Assembly (NCBI GenBank): GCA_963742345.1
Contig: CAVULO010000004.1
Coordinates: 310,001 to 374,000 of the forward strand
Direction: 5' to 3'
Length of the DNA: 64,000 nt
Source of the DNA: Pseudolabrys sp963742345
GTDB taxonomy: Bacteria; Pseudomonadota; Alphaproteobacteria; Rhizobiales; Xanthobacteraceae
The notes under the pieces were generated by a model, which had not been told where the DNA came from, did no database searches, and saw only the letters and a program-made list of their open reading frames with translations. Made by a program: the position numbers and the translations under genes. Below, piece after piece: positions 42,083 through 52,245 of the stretch (its first letter is position 1; each line of letters opens with the position of its first letter).

Positions 42083-42973
42083 ATGAACTGGATCTCCAAC
42101 GTCGTCCGGCCGAAAATTCGCAGTTTCCTGCGCCGCGAGACGCCGGAAAACCTCTGGATCAAATGTCCGGAAACCGGCCAGCTTGTCTTTTATAAAGACG
42201 TTGAGGCCAACCAGTTTGTCATCCCCAGTTCAAACTATCACATGCGCATCAGTGCGCCGATGCGTCTGAAGGGGATGTTCGACGGCGGCGAATTTGAAGA
42301 TATCGCATTGCCGGAAGTCCCGGTCGATCCGCTCAAGTTTCGCGATGAGCGCCGTTATGCTGACCGCATCAAGGATGCGCGCACCAAGACCGGATTGCAG
42401 GACGCAGTGAAGCTCGGCATCGGACGGCTGGAAGGCCAGATGGTTACGATCGCCGTTCAGGATTTCGATTTCATGGGCGGTTCGCTTGGCATGGCGGCTG
42501 GCGAGGCGGTGATCACCGGCCTGGAGACCGCTGTGCGCCGGCAGACACCGTTGATTATGTTCGCAGCGTCCGGCGGTGCGCGCATGCAGGAGGGTATCCT
42601 TTCGCTCATGCAGCTCCCGCGCACGACAGTCGGCGTCCAGATGCTGCGCGAGGCGCGCAAACCTTACATCGTTGTACTCACCAATCCGACCACCGGTGGG
42701 GTCACCGCCTCTTACGCGATGCTAGGTGACGTGCAGATCGCCGAGCCCGGAGCGTTGGTCGGTTTTGCCGGCCCGCGCGTGATCGAGCAGACCATCCGCG
42801 AGAAGCTGCCGGAGGGCTTTCAGCGCGCCGAATATCTCGCCGAGCACGGTATGGTCGACATGGTGGTGCATCGGCACAAATTGCGCGCAACCCTTGCTGA
42901 ATTGTGCCGGTTACTGACCAGAGCTCCGGCGCCCAGCGGCCAGCAGCAATTGCCGGTTCCCATGCACGCCTAG
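42083..42973 (+). CDS. accD: Acetyl-CoA carboxylase carboxyltransferase subunit beta
   Basis: 296 residues. Crotonase-like carboxyltransferase core with SGGARMQEGILSLMQLPRT, TTGGVTASYAMLGDVQIAEPGALVGFAGPRVIEQTI and the usual C-terminal helices. The N-terminal zinc ribbon of E. coli AccD is reduced: only one Cys remains (IKCPETGQLVFYKD), as in other Rhizobiales. First step of fatty acid synthesis with AccA/B/C elsewhere. Upstream trpA and downstream folC are on the same strand. Confidence 0.95.
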   Translation: MNWISNVVRPKIRSFLRRETPENLWIKCPETGQLVFYKDVEANQFVIPSSNYHMRISAPMRLKGMFDGGEFEDIALPEVPVDPLKFRDERRYADRIKDARTKTGLQDAVKLGIGRLEGQMVTIAVQDFDFMGGSLGMAAGEAVITGLETAVRRQTPLIMFAASGGARMQEGILSLMQLPRTTVGVQMLREARKPYIVVLTNPTTGGVTASYAMLGDVQIAEPGALVGFAGPRVIEQTIREKLPEGFQRAEYLAEHGMVDMVVHRHKLRATLAELCRLLTRAPAPSGQQQLPVPMHA

Positions 42974-43001
42974 GATAAGCAGGGAATTGTCATTATCTGT
43001 C

Positions 43002-43024
43002 ATCGCCGGGCTTGACCCGGCGAT
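43002..43024. repeat. Short intergenic palindrome
   Basis: ATCGCCGGG-CTTGA-CCCGGCGAT, followed by further complementary blocks (CGATCCCG/CGGGATCG) to 43067. It is of the rhizobial GCCGGGCTTGACCCGGC type, between accD and folC. Confidence 0.7.
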
Positions 43025-43123
43025 CCCGCTTAGGGAAGCAAGGTTGCGCCAAATCAACCGGGATCGCCTCGTCACGGCGTTACGCGCCGGCCGTGACGAC
43101 AATTGAGGATTTGCGACAAGTTC

Positions 43124-44443
43124 ATGGCTTCCATCGACTCCATCGTTGCACGTTTGACGGCGTTGCATCCCAGGCGCATCGACCTGTCGCTCGATCGCGT
43201 GCAGCGCCTGCTCGTTGCGCTCGATCATCCCGAGAAAAAATTGCCACCGGTGATTCATGTCGCCGGCACCAACGGCAAAGGCTCTACAATCGCGTTCCTG
43301 CGCGCGATCCTGGAGGCCGCGGGCAAACGCGTGCACACCTATACGTCGCCCCATCTGGTGCGCTTTAACGAGCGGTTCCGGATTGGCCGGTCAGGCGAAG
43401 GCAAGCTGGTTTCGGACGAAGAGCTGGTGGCCACAATGGAAGAGTGCGAGCGGGCCAATGCAGGGGCGTCCATCACCGTGTTTGAAATTACAACCGCCGT
43501 TGGCCTGCTGCTGTTTGCACGCCATCCTGCGGATGTCCTGCTGTTGGAAGTCGGTCTTGGCGGACGGCTCGATGCAACGAACGTCATCGACAATCCGCTG
43601 GCGACGATCATCACCCGCATCTCGATCGATCACACCGACTTTCTCGGCGACTCCCTCGAAAAGATAGCGGCCGAGAAGGCCGGCATTCTCAAACGTGGCG
43701 TGCCTGCCGTCGTTGCCTCCCAAGCTCGCGAGGCATTGGCGGTGATCGAGCGGCAAGCCGCCAAGCTCGGCGCGCCGCTGAAGATCGCCGGGGAAGACTG
43801 GACTGCCACCGAAGAGCGCGGACGCCTGGTCTATCAGGACGAAACGGGGTTGCTCGACTTGCCGCCGCCAAAGCTCTACGGCCGGCATCAATTCGAGAAC
43901 GCTGGCCTGGCGATTGCCGCGCTGCGCACGATCAAACAATTTGGAATTGCACCCGCCGCCTACGATACCGGCATGGTCAAGGCCGAGTGGCCGGCACGGC
44001 TGCATCGGCTGGCACATGGCCAGCTCGTTGCGCTCGCACCTGCCGGCAGCGAACTGTGGCTGGATGGCGGGCACAATCCGGACGGGGGCCGCGCGATTGC
44101 CGCGGCGTTGGCCGATCTGGAGGAGCGTGTGTCGAGGCCGCTGGTGTTGATCGTGGGAATGCTGGCAAGCAAGGATTGCGAAGGGTTCTTGAGCAATTTC
44201 ACGGGGCTCGCCCGCCGCTTGATTGCGGTGCCGGTGCCAGGTGCCGAGAAAGGCTTGAGTGCGGAAGCCGTAGCCGATGCCGCGCGCGCGATCGGCCTGC
44301 CGGCGACGAGCCGCGACAATCTCGCCGAAGCCCTTGCAGCCGCGCGCAAGCTCGATCTCGATCCGCCGCCGCGCATCCTGATTACCGGCTCGCTTTATCT
44401 TGCCGGCGAAGTGTTGCGCGAGAACGGGACGCTCCCGGCGTAA
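43124..44443 (+). CDS. folC: Bifunctional dihydrofolate/folylpolyglutamate synthase
   Basis: 439 residues, Mur-ligase-like. VIHVAGTNGKGSTIAFLRAIL is the P-loop, TYTSPHLVRFNERFRI the omega loop, EVGLGGRLDATNVI and SIDHTDFLGDSLEKIAAEKAGILK the ADP/Mg region, and ELWLDGGHNPDGGRAIAAAL the start of the C-terminal domain. Adds glutamates to folates. Start ATG 43124. Confidence 0.95.
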   Translation: MASIDSIVARLTALHPRRIDLSLDRVQRLLVALDHPEKKLPPVIHVAGTNGKGSTIAFLRAILEAAGKRVHTYTSPHLVRFNERFRIGRSGEGKLVSDEELVATMEECERANAGASITVFEITTAVGLLLFARHPADVLLLEVGLGGRLDATNVIDNPLATIITRISIDHTDFLGDSLEKIAAEKAGILKRGVPAVVASQAREALAVIERQAAKLGAPLKIAGEDWTATEERGRLVYQDETGLLDLPPPKLYGRHQFENAGLAIAALRTIKQFGIAPAAYDTGMVKAEWPARLHRLAHGQLVALAPAGSELWLDGGHNPDGGRAIAAALADLEERVSRPLVLIVGMLASKDCEGFLSNFTGLARRLIAVPVPGAEKGLSAEAVADAARAIGLPATSRDNLAEALAAARKLDLDPPPRILITGSLYLAGEVLRENGTLPA

Positions 44444-44446
44444 AAT

Positions 44447-44475
44447 GAAATGGCCGGCACGTGGCCGGCCATTTC
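44447..44475. terminator. Bidirectional terminator between folC and trxA
   Basis: GAAATGGCCGGC-ACGTG-GCCGGCCATTTC, 12-base perfect arms between two convergent genes. The A/T-rich stem ends supply U tracts in both directions. Confidence 0.7.
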
Positions 44476-44497
44476 GCCTTGACGATTTGTCCCAGGA

Positions 44498-44818
44498 TCA
44501 GACTGCGCCGCTGATCCACTGATGCAATTTTTGCTTGGGCGCGGCGCCAACCTGGCGCGAAGCAATCTCGCCGTTCTTGAACATCATCAGTGTCGGGATC
44601 GACATAATGCCGTATTTGGCGGCGGTGTTTGGATTCTCGTCGACATTGAGCTTGACGATCTTGACCTTGTCGCCCAACTGGCCGGCGATCTCCTCGAGCG
44701 CCGGCGCGATCATGCGACAGGGGCCGCACCATTCCGCCCAGAAATCCACGACCACCGGTTCGGCAGATTTCAAAACATCCGATTCAAAGCTAGCGTCCGA
44801 CACCTTGCCGACGGCCAT
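44498..44818 (-). CDS. trxA: Thioredoxin
   Basis: 106 residues, thioredoxin fold with active site WCGPC (Cys31, Cys34), the cis-Pro region SIPTLMMFKNGE and C-terminal KLHQWI. General protein disulfide reductant. ATG at 44818 (MAVGKVSDASFESDV) is the family start; the 37 in-frame residues upstream are not included. It follows addA on the same strand. Confidence 0.96.
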   Translation of the reverse strand: MAVGKVSDASFESDVLKSAEPVVVDFWAEWCGPCRMIAPALEEIAGQLGDKVKIVKLNVDENPNTAAKYGIMSIPTLMMFKNGEIASRQVGAAPKQKLHQWISGAV

Positions 44819-44912
44819 GGCAACTACCTCTTGTGCTGAGCGGGGAGAATCACTCCCCAAAAATTGCGAGGGCAGGAAGCTATGAATGCGTTCCCGCAGC
44901 GTCAAGGCGCTC

Positions 44913-47900
44913 TCACGCGGAGGTGACACGCGCCAATGCGGCGTCCAGTGCCTCGGCGGAAAGTTCCATGAGATCAGTGACTTCGGTCCAGATCAGCGCG
45001 GCGCGAACGGGCCGGTCCGGATAAAGTTTTTGAAGTACCGCGCGGTAGCTTGCGAGCTGTTTGAGGTAAGCGTCCGGGACCTCCTCGATTCGGCGCGGCG
45101 CCATGCGGTCGGTCTTGAAATCGCCAATCAGCACAGCGGTTTTCGTCACAGCAAGGCGGTCGACCTGGCCGGAGACGCGCACCGTTTCGCCGCCGAGGCT
45201 GAGCTTTCCAACGATAGGGACCTCGGCACGGCTGCCGGCGGCAAAAAGCTCGCAGAAGCGTGCATCGTCGAGCACGAGCATGACCTGCTCGGCAAGTCTG
45301 GCGCGCTCGCCGGCCGGCAGTTTGCCGCCGTTTCGGGCGAAATAATCGTCCGCCGTCTTGCGCCTCCGATCGGCCGGGATATCCGGCAGCGACTGCAACA
45401 GGCGGTGAACCAACAAGCCGCGCAGCAGCGCCAATTCGCGCTCGCCGCCGCGGCTGACATGGCGTGGTGCCTCGTCGACCGTATCGGACGGCCGCAGGAT
45501 CGCCATCGCCGGCGGTGAAGGTGGTGCGCTCGCTGTGAGCCACGGTGGCAGCGCGACCTGTCGCTCCTTGCGCGCGCCATCATCCGCGACGGCCGGAGCG
45601 CCTTTGCAGAAACGCCAGATCTTGCCGTCGGCGTCGCCGTCTTCTTCCGATAGTGGCTGAAGAGCACTAAGCACAAGGTCGTGCCAACAGCCTTCGGGCG
45701 CTTTATTGATGCCCTTGGCGCCGCAAACAATCAATCGTTCCTCGGCGCGCGTCAGCCCGACATATAAAAGGCGGCGATATTCGTCGCGTGCCGCTTCGAT
45801 TGCCTGCGCGCGCGCCGCCGCCATTGCGCCGGCATCCTTGTCTTTGGCGGCACCCCAGATCAACGCTGTAGCACCCGGTGGTGCGCCCGCGATCGGCGCG
45901 ATGAGCAGGCGCGGCGGGTGCGCGCCTTCCGGCCGCGTCGTGGTGTGGTCGATAAGAATGACGTTCTTGGCTTCGAGCCCCTTGGCACCGTGCACCGTCA
46001 TCACGCGCACTTCGTCGCGCGCCATCTCCATGTCGCGCTTTACCTCGCTCTGCGCCGCCCGAATCCAATGGAGAAAGCCTTGCAGTGTCGGCGTCTCGCG
46101 CTGCTCGTAAGACAGCGCCAGATTCAGGAACTCGTCGAGCGGGTCGGAAGCCTCGGTGCCGAGTCGGGCCAGAATTTTTGACCGGCCTTTGCGCGCTCCG
46201 AGCACATGCGCGTAGAACGCAAACGGCGACAATGTGCGCGCCCTTTGGGCCAGGGTATCGAGCGCTGATGAGGCTGCATCAAATGTCGTATCTTCGCCGG
46301 CCTTTGCGTGTAACACCGACCGCAAAGATCCCTTGCGCTGATAGGCGAGTTTATAAAGTTTCTCGTCATTAAAACCAAACAGCGGGCTTTTTAGCACGGT
46401 GGCCAGTGCGAGATCGTCATCTGGTAGCAACAACGCATCGCCGAGCACCAGCAAGTCCATGATCGCGATGTGTTCGGTCAGCACGAGCCGATCGGCGCCG
46501 GCGACCTCGATCTGCGCCTGCTTGAGCGCGCGGATGACCGCCTCGAACATCGGGCCACGCTGGCGCACCAGGATCAGCACTTCACGCGGCCGCGTGCCTT
46601 GCGCGATCCAGCCTTTCACCGTGCGCGCGATCTTGGCAGCGAGCTTGACCGACGGGCTGGTTTCGCTGGTGGTGTCGAACGGCGCGTCCCAGCCTTCCTT
46701 TCCGGCATCTTTCCCGTCGGGGCCAACCAACTCCCAGATTTCCACCTCGCCGGGGACCGCATCCGGCAAGGCTTGATGCACGGTCCAGGTTGGGTCGGCG
46801 GTTAGCCCGCGAAATGCTGCCGGTTGCTTGAACACCGCATCGACTGCGTTAAGCACGCCGACCGCGGAGCGGAACGAGTAATCGAGCTTTTCGATCGCGA
46901 ATGCGACATCGCTCGTTTCGTGCAGCGCGCGAAAGTGATTGCGCATTTCAGCGAACTTGTGCGGCACCGCGCCCTGGAACGAGAAGATCGATTGCTTTTC
47001 GTCGCCGACTGCAAACAAGGTGCGGCGCACATTGCCGCGCGCGCCACCCGGCAGGAATTCGGCAACGAGAATCTTGATGATCTCCCATTGCTTGTCGCTG
47101 GTGTCCTGCGCTTCGTCGACGAGCACGTGGTTGATGCCGAGATCGAGCTTGTAGAGCACCCAGGCCGCCGCCGTGCTCTTGGTGGAAGCGTCGCGAAGCA
47201 GCGCGAGCGTCTTGTCGATCAGATCCTCGTAGTCGAGCAGCCCACGGCGGTCCTTCTCTGCGCGATAGCGCTTGATCACTGCGGCAGCGACCGTGATCAG
47301 CGCCGCGCTGCGGTCGCGCGCTCGCAGGGCGAATTCGCGTGCCACAAGTTCGCAGACACGATCCTGCTCGGCGATGAGCCGGCTGTTCCAGTCCGGATTA
47401 GCCTTGGCGAAATTTGCCGTGAGGATATTTTTGCGCCGTTCGCGAGTTCTGGTGCAGAACAGTCGCAGGTAGTGCTCGATGCTTTCGCGCCCGGTGGCGG
47501 CGCGAGCGGCCGTCAAAAAGCCGGCAAGGTCTCTGTCGGTCGGCCTGTCGCTGGTGGCGAGAAATTCCATCAGCGCGGGCCACTCGGTTCGCGGGAAGAC
47601 TGACGCAGAAAAGTATTCATTTTCAATGGCTTGAATACTGTCACCAGGCGCAAGCCCGAAGGTGCGGGTCAATTCGTCGATCGCTGGCTGGACCCCGCCG
47701 GCGCGCCCGGTCCACGCCGTGATCAGGTCGCGCTTGCCGATCGTCTCTGCGATCACCTCCTTGAATGTGACGTCGGCTGCGGCGGTGATGGCAGCGGCCA
47801 GCGCCTTGCCGAGCGCGCTCTCCGGCTTGGTGGCGCCTTCCAGCAGCACGTCCAGCGTCAATTCGTTGAGCAGTTGTGCGGTCGTGGGCTCGTCGAGCAC

Positions 47901-48350
47901 TTCGAAGCGCGCCGCAACGTCGGCTTCGAATGGAAACTGATGCAGGAGCCGCGTGCAGAAGGCGTGAATGGTCTGCACCTTCAACCCGCCCGGCGTCTCC
48001 AGCGCGCTGGCAAACAGCCGCCGGGCAATTGCGCGCTGCGTTGCGTCGGGTGTCCTGCCGGTGGCACGCCCGATCTTCTCGTCGAGCGCGGCGTCATCGA
48101 GCGCAGTCCATTCTGCCAGCGTGTCGAATACGCGGGTTGCCATGTTGGCAGCGGCCGCTTTGGTGAAAGTAACGCACAGGATCTTCGCCGGATCTTCGCC
48201 GCGCAGCAGCAGGTTGATGACCCGCTGCACCAGCACATGTGTTTTGCCAGAGCCGGCATTGGCAGAGACAAACACCGAGCGCTCGGGATCGGCGGCCGCG
48301 ATCTGCCGGCTTTTGGCGGCGTCCGGAATCTGGCGGGCAATACTTACCAC
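44913..48350 (-). CDS. addA: Double-strand break repair helicase-nuclease AddA
   Basis: 1145 residues from a GTG that overlaps the addB stop. UvrD-type helicase: Walker A VSANAGSGKTHVLVQRVINLLL, HVLVDEAQDTSDKQWEII, VGDEKQSIFSFQGA, and MTVHGAKGLEAKNVILID. A C-terminal PD-(D/E)XK nuclease with LIGDFKTDRM and a terminal helix pair follows. With AddB it resects DNA ends for RecA loading, the counterpart of RecBCD. Normal length for alphaproteobacteria. Confidence 0.96.
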   Translation of the reverse strand: MVSIARQIPDAAKSRQIAAADPERSVFVSANAGSGKTHVLVQRVINLLLRGEDPAKILCVTFTKAAAANMATRVFDTLAEWTALDDAALDEKIGRATGRTPDATQRAIARRLFASALETPGGLKVQTIHAFCTRLLHQFPFEADVAARFEVLDEPTTAQLLNELTLDVLLEGATKPESALGKALAAAITAAADVTFKEVIAETIGKRDLITAWTGRAGGVQPAIDELTRTFGLAPGDSIQAIENEYFSASVFPRTEWPALMEFLATSDRPTDRDLAGFLTAARAATGRESIEHYLRLFCTRTRERRKNILTANFAKANPDWNSRLIAEQDRVCELVAREFALRARDRSAALITVAAAVIKRYRAEKDRRGLLDYEDLIDKTLALLRDASTKSTAAAWVLYKLDLGINHVLVDEAQDTSDKQWEIIKILVAEFLPGGARGNVRRTLFAVGDEKQSIFSFQGAVPHKFAEMRNHFRALHETSDVAFAIEKLDYSFRSAVGVLNAVDAVFKQPAAFRGLTADPTWTVHQALPDAVPGEVEIWELVGPDGKDAGKEGWDAPFDTTSETSPSVKLAAKIARTVKGWIAQGTRPREVLILVRQRGPMFEAVIRALKQAQIEVAGADRLVLTEHIAIMDLLVLGDALLLPDDDLALATVLKSPLFGFNDEKLYKLAYQRKGSLRSVLHAKAGEDTTFDAASSALDTLAQRARTLSPFAFYAHVLGARKGRSKILARLGTEASDPLDEFLNLALSYEQRETPTLQGFLHWIRAAQSEVKRDMEMARDEVRVMTVHGAKGLEAKNVILIDHTTTRPEGAHPPRLLIAPIAGAPPGATALIWGAAKDKDAGAMAAARAQAIEAARDEYRRLLYVGLTRAEERLIVCGAKGINKAPEGCWHDLVLSALQPLSEEDGDADGKIWRFCKGAPAVADDGARKERQVALPPWLTASAPPSPPAMAILRPSDTVDEAPRHVSRGGERELALLRGLLVHRLLQSLPDIPADRRRKTADDYFARNGGKLPAGERARLAEQVMLVLDDARFCELFAAGSRAEVPIVGKLSLGGETVRVSGQVDRLAVTKTAVLIGDFKTDRMAPRRIEEVPDAYLKQLASYRAVLQKLYPDRPVRAALIWTEVTDLMELSAEALDAALARVTSA

Positions 48351-51300
48351 TCGTCCTCGCTTTCGCCGCCGGAGGCCGCCCATTCCTTGACGCGCGCGAG
48401 ATGGTCGTAGTCGCCGTAGTGCTTCTTCCACATCGGGTGAACGAGTGAACGGTAAGGCTCGCCATCGACAAGAAATTTTTGCGCGATGCCGGCGAGCTTC
48501 TGCATCGCGACGTCGGCGCAGCTGTCGGGCGTGCCTTCGGTGATCTTGATGTTCTTCGGTTCACCCGGCGGATCGCCGCCCCTGAGCCGCACATAGCCGA
48601 TCTCGGACACCGAACCGGCGGCGATACCGGGGAAGCCGCCCTTGCGCAGGATAGCCGCTTCGAGAGTGAGCTGCGGCGCAAGCCCGCTCCGCACCTGCGG
48701 TTCGGTCGGAGGCTGCCCGGTCTTGTAGTCGAGGATGGCATAGCTGCCGTCGGTGCGCCGCTCGATACGGTCGGCGCGCGCGCGGAGAAGGAATTGGGTT
48801 TTCCCGAGCGGGATCGAATGCTCGCCCGATATCTCGGCAAAGATCTTTGTCGCGCCGGCGCGGCGTTCGCGCTCCCAGCCTTCAAACCAGTTTGCGATGC
48901 GCAGGAAGCGTGTCCACCAGAACGCACGGGCTTCCTCGTAGTCTTCCAGCGGCGCAAAATGTTTCTTGCCGAGCGCGGCCAGCTCGCGCGCGACATCCGC
49001 GGGCAGAGCGTCCGCGAAAGTCTTCGTGAATTCGCCGATCGCTTCATGAATGAAGGTGCCGCGGTCGGCGGCGCCGGGCGGCGTGTCGATGGCTTCGAGC
49101 GGGAACAGCCGCAGCACATGCTTGGCGTAGATCGTGTAGGGATCGCGCAGCCAGTTTTCGATGTCGGTGACGCTCAATCGCGATGGCCGTGCTTCCGGCG
49201 GCGGGGTCGGCTGCGGCCGCGCCGCGGGCGACACCTTCTCAGAATGATCGAGTGCGCGCGCGTAGTCCGCATAGACTGCGCCGCGTGCCCGCGCCTCTTT
49301 CCAGCGCTCGCCGCCGGCAACAGCTGCCAGCCTCTGGACGAAGCGTGAGGCTACCGTCGGCGCACCCGCCTGCTTGGCGGCGCGCGTGAGAATGACCTCG
49401 GGTGCGCCCAGCCCCTGGGCGAAATCGTGCGCCGACAGGCCGATGCGCAGCTCCGGCAGATTGAGGCCAAGAGCGAGCCGCATCGGGCGGCTCAGCCACG
49501 GGTCGCTGCGGGTGTCGGGCGGCCAGGTGCCTTCGTTGAGCCCGCCGAGCACAATACGGTCGGCGCTCTGCAGGCGCGCTTCGAGCAGGCCGAAGATACG
49601 TACGCGTGGGTTGCCGATTTCGGCAGCGCGCTCGGCGCGTCCCGAGGAGAGTAGGTGAAAAACTTCCGGGTAATCGGCCGCGGCCAGTTCAAGGGTCTGC
49701 GATGACTGACTCTCGGCAATGGTTTCGAAAGTACGGTTTAATTGCAGGCCGTCGGTGCGGGCATAGGCGACAACCGTTTTTCCATCGCCCGCGAGCGCCT
49801 CGACCGTTTTGGCATGCGCTTGCGCCAGCGCGAACAGGCTGTGCGGCTTGTGACCGAGCGTTTCCAGCGGAGCGAGCGCTTGGGCGAGCCTCTCGACCAG
49901 CCGTTCGGCCATATCGAGGTCGGTGGCCGGCACGAAGTTGCGCGGATCATTGCGGTGCAGCTCGCCCCGCGTTGCCTTGAAGGTCGCAAGCGCGTGCGCA
50001 AGACCGGCCGCGCCGCGCCGTGGGCGCGGCCCGCGTAACACAGCGCGCTCGAGCGCTGCAACCGCACGCGCATGCGCGCCGGCTTCGGCGCCGAGCCGAA
50101 ACAAGGAATGTTTGAGCAACGCCAGCAGTGGCGCCGGCTCGAGGCCTCCGAGCGTGGCTTCCGCCACGAGGCGCGCGAAGATGCCGGCGGGCGTGTCGGC
50201 AAGCGCGTCGCCACCGGAATCGTCGACCTCAACCTGCCATCGTTCGAGTGCGGCGACCACGCGGCGCGCCAATGCGCGGTCGGGCGTGACGAGCGCGGCG
50301 GTTTTGTGCGGCGTCTCAACCGCTTCACGCAGACAAACCGCGATCGCCAGCGCTTCTTCTTCCGCGTTGGCGGTTTCGATCACGCTCACGCCCGCCATCG
50401 CCTTGTCGGCAGCGGCGGCAAAATCGACGGACTTGAAGCGGCTTTGCCAGCGATCGGTGGTTGCGGCCGGCCGCAGCGCCTCCGATGCCAGCATCTCGCG
50501 CCCGTGCGCGGCCGGGGCGGCGAGCTGTTTTACAGCCTCACGCGTGACGCCCATGCGCCCAAGCAAGGCCTGCATGGCGAATTGCGGATGCACGGCGGCA
50601 GGCGCGCTTTTCTCATCTTCGCCGCCGGCGATTGTGCGCCAGGATTCTTCGTCGAGCCCGATGTCGAGTCCGGGCAGCACGACCGCGCCGTGCGGGAGAC
50701 GCGCGATTGCTGCCAGCAATTTTGCGGTTGCCGGCATCGAGCCGGTGGAGCCGGCGGCGATCACCGGTTCGGTGCTACCGGCGAGCCGTTTCATTTCGGC
50801 CTCGATAAGGCGATCGCGCCGGTCGGCGGCGTCGATTTCGCCGTTTTCCGCGAGACGTTCCGGCCAATAGCTGCGCGCGATCTTGAGGAAGTCGAGCGTG
50901 AGCTGCCAATACGTGTCGAACTGGTCCGGCACCAGGCCGTCGAGCCGCTGCCAGTCCATCTTGCGGGTGATGACGTCGTCGATCAGCCGGGCGAGATCGT
51001 CGGCGAGCGCGAGCGCGGCGGCCGGCGTGTTGGCGATCAGCGGCGCGCCCTTCTCCGGGCGGATCGCCGCGGCCCAGCGCACGATCAGTTGCGCGAGCAA
51101 AAGTTGCCGTTCGAGTTTTCCGATCGCGGGTGGGAGTGCCAGTGCGTCTTTTGCGAGTTCCGCGGTCGCGGCTTCAGCGAAGATGATCTCGTCTTCGTCG
51201 AGGTCGCCGAGCGCGACGATGCGCGGCAGGATCGCCGCTTGCCCGTCGAGCGCGGCAGCGAAGGCATCGCGCGCCATGCGACAGGCGCGCCGCGTCGGCA

Positions 51301-51448
51301 GATAAAGAGTCGCCTGCGCAAGTTCGAGCGGATTGCGCGAAGCAGGGAAGCCTTCGACCAGACGGCCACCGTGCAGCGCGTCGATCAGCGCCGGCAGAAA
51401 CGCTGCCGAGGCGGGAATGTTGAAGACGCGGGGTTTTGTGGCTGGCAT
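48344..51448 (-). CDS. addB: Double-strand break repair nuclease AddB
   Basis: 1034 residues starting MPATKPRVFNIPASAAFLPALIDAL. Alphaproteobacterial AddB has a degenerate helicase part, seen here, and a C-terminal RecB-like nuclease: GTFIHEAIGEF (His), AILDYKTGQPP (D, K) and QLTLEAAIL (Q). The second subunit of AddAB. It overlaps addA by seven bases, so both should be made together. The start is the Met at 51448; another lies four codons upstream. Confidence 0.95.
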   Translation of the reverse strand: MPATKPRVFNIPASAAFLPALIDALHGGRLVEGFPASRNPLELAQATLYLPTRRACRMARDAFAAALDGQAAILPRIVALGDLDEDEIIFAEAATAELAKDALALPPAIGKLERQLLLAQLIVRWAAAIRPEKGAPLIANTPAAALALADDLARLIDDVITRKMDWQRLDGLVPDQFDTYWQLTLDFLKIARSYWPERLAENGEIDAADRRDRLIEAEMKRLAGSTEPVIAAGSTGSMPATAKLLAAIARLPHGAVVLPGLDIGLDEESWRTIAGGEDEKSAPAAVHPQFAMQALLGRMGVTREAVKQLAAPAAHGREMLASEALRPAATTDRWQSRFKSVDFAAAADKAMAGVSVIETANAEEEALAIAVCLREAVETPHKTAALVTPDRALARRVVAALERWQVEVDDSGGDALADTPAGIFARLVAEATLGGLEPAPLLALLKHSLFRLGAEAGAHARAVAALERAVLRGPRPRRGAAGLAHALATFKATRGELHRNDPRNFVPATDLDMAERLVERLAQALAPLETLGHKPHSLFALAQAHAKTVEALAGDGKTVVAYARTDGLQLNRTFETIAESQSSQTLELAAADYPEVFHLLSSGRAERAAEIGNPRVRIFGLLEARLQSADRIVLGGLNEGTWPPDTRSDPWLSRPMRLALGLNLPELRIGLSAHDFAQGLGAPEVILTRAAKQAGAPTVASRFVQRLAAVAGGERWKEARARGAVYADYARALDHSEKVSPAARPQPTPPPEARPSRLSVTDIENWLRDPYTIYAKHVLRLFPLEAIDTPPGAADRGTFIHEAIGEFTKTFADALPADVARELAALGKKHFAPLEDYEEARAFWWTRFLRIANWFEGWERERRAGATKIFAEISGEHSIPLGKTQFLLRARADRIERRTDGSYAILDYKTGQPPTEPQVRSGLAPQLTLEAAILRKGGFPGIAAGSVSEIGYVRLRGGDPPGEPKNIKITEGTPDSCADVAMQKLAGIAQKFLVDGEPYRSLVHPMWKKHYGDYDHLARVKEWAASGGESEDEW

Positions 51449-51504
51449 CGCGTGAATCATACACGCTTTACGCTAGTAGCGAATCGGAATGCAATTCCGG
51501 CCCG

Positions 51505-52242
51505 CTAGTTCGCGCTGTCACGGATGGCCGCTTCCGCCAGGGGAATTGCCTCCGGCGTGCCAACGTGCATCCAAAGGCCGTCCATCCGCAGACCGTGCAG
51601 CCGTCCTGCTTGCGCTGCGCGATCGAATAATGTCGTAAGCGCAAGTTCCTCCGCCGGCACGCCTCTGAAAAGCGCGGGCGACAGGATTGCAGCGCCCGCA
51701 TAGACGAAAGGCGCTACTTCCCGTTCGGCGCGCTTGCGCAATCGGCCATCGGCCGCCATGGCGAAGTCGCCGCGCCCGGCGTAGCCGATACTGCCGGCCG
51801 TGGGCGCAAGCAGTAAAAGCGCATCCATTGCGGCAGGGTCGAAGGCGTCGGCGAGGCGCGCCAGATTGGACTTTACGCCGTCGATCCAGATCGTGTCGGA
51901 ATTGATGTGGAAGAAGGGGGCCTCGCCCAGTTCGGGCAAGGCCTTCCTGACGCCGCCGCCGGTGCCCAGCAGTAGTCCGCGTTCATCGGAGATAACGATC
52001 TGCGGCTGTGTTCGGTGCGCCAGGTGTTGCTGCATCTGCTCGGCGAAGTGGTGCACATTGACGACCGCGCGCTCGACGCCGGCGCCCGCGAGCCGATCCA
52101 GCACGTGGTCGATGAGCGGCTTGCCGGCGACCTTTACCAGCGGCTTAGGCGTTGAGTCTGTGAGCGGACGCATACGGGTGCCGAGCCCCGCAGCCAGCAC
52201 CATGGCGCGCCGCGGAACGACTTTTCTGGGCGGGGCGGCCAT
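51505..52242 (-). CDS. Nucleotidyltransferase, MurU-like (N-acetylmuramate-1-P uridylyltransferase)
   Basis: 245 residues of the sugar-phosphate nucleotidyltransferase family. AMVLAAGLGTRMRPLTDSTPKPLVKVAGKPLIDHVL is the G-x-G-x-R-x-x-P-L-T nucleotide-binding signature, and FFHINSDTIWIDG the metal-binding Asp region. The upstream neighbour is an AmgK-like kinase, matching the AmgK-MurU peptidoglycan-recycling route that turns N-acetylmuramate into UDP-MurNAc. General mannose-1-P guanylyltransferase annotation is the alternative. Confidence 0.85.
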   Translation of the reverse strand: MAAPPRKVVPRRAMVLAAGLGTRMRPLTDSTPKPLVKVAGKPLIDHVLDRLAGAGVERAVVNVHHFAEQMQQHLAHRTQPQIVISDERGLLLGTGGGVRKALPELGEAPFFHINSDTIWIDGVKSNLARLADAFDPAAMDALLLLAPTAGSIGYAGRGDFAMAADGRLRKRAEREVAPFVYAGAAILSPALFRGVPAEELALTTLFDRAAQAGRLHGLRMDGLWMHVGTPEAIPLAEAAIRDSAN

Positions 52243-52245
52243 ACG

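Noticed and set aside
41065..43024. Intergenic palindromes as possible att sites or mobile elements
   Set aside because: They match common rhizobial intergenic repeat types and flank only core genes.
45146..51369. Many long open frames on the opposite strand or other frames of addA and addB
   Set aside because: High-GC shadow frames. The helicase and nuclease motifs are in the two long minus-strand genes.
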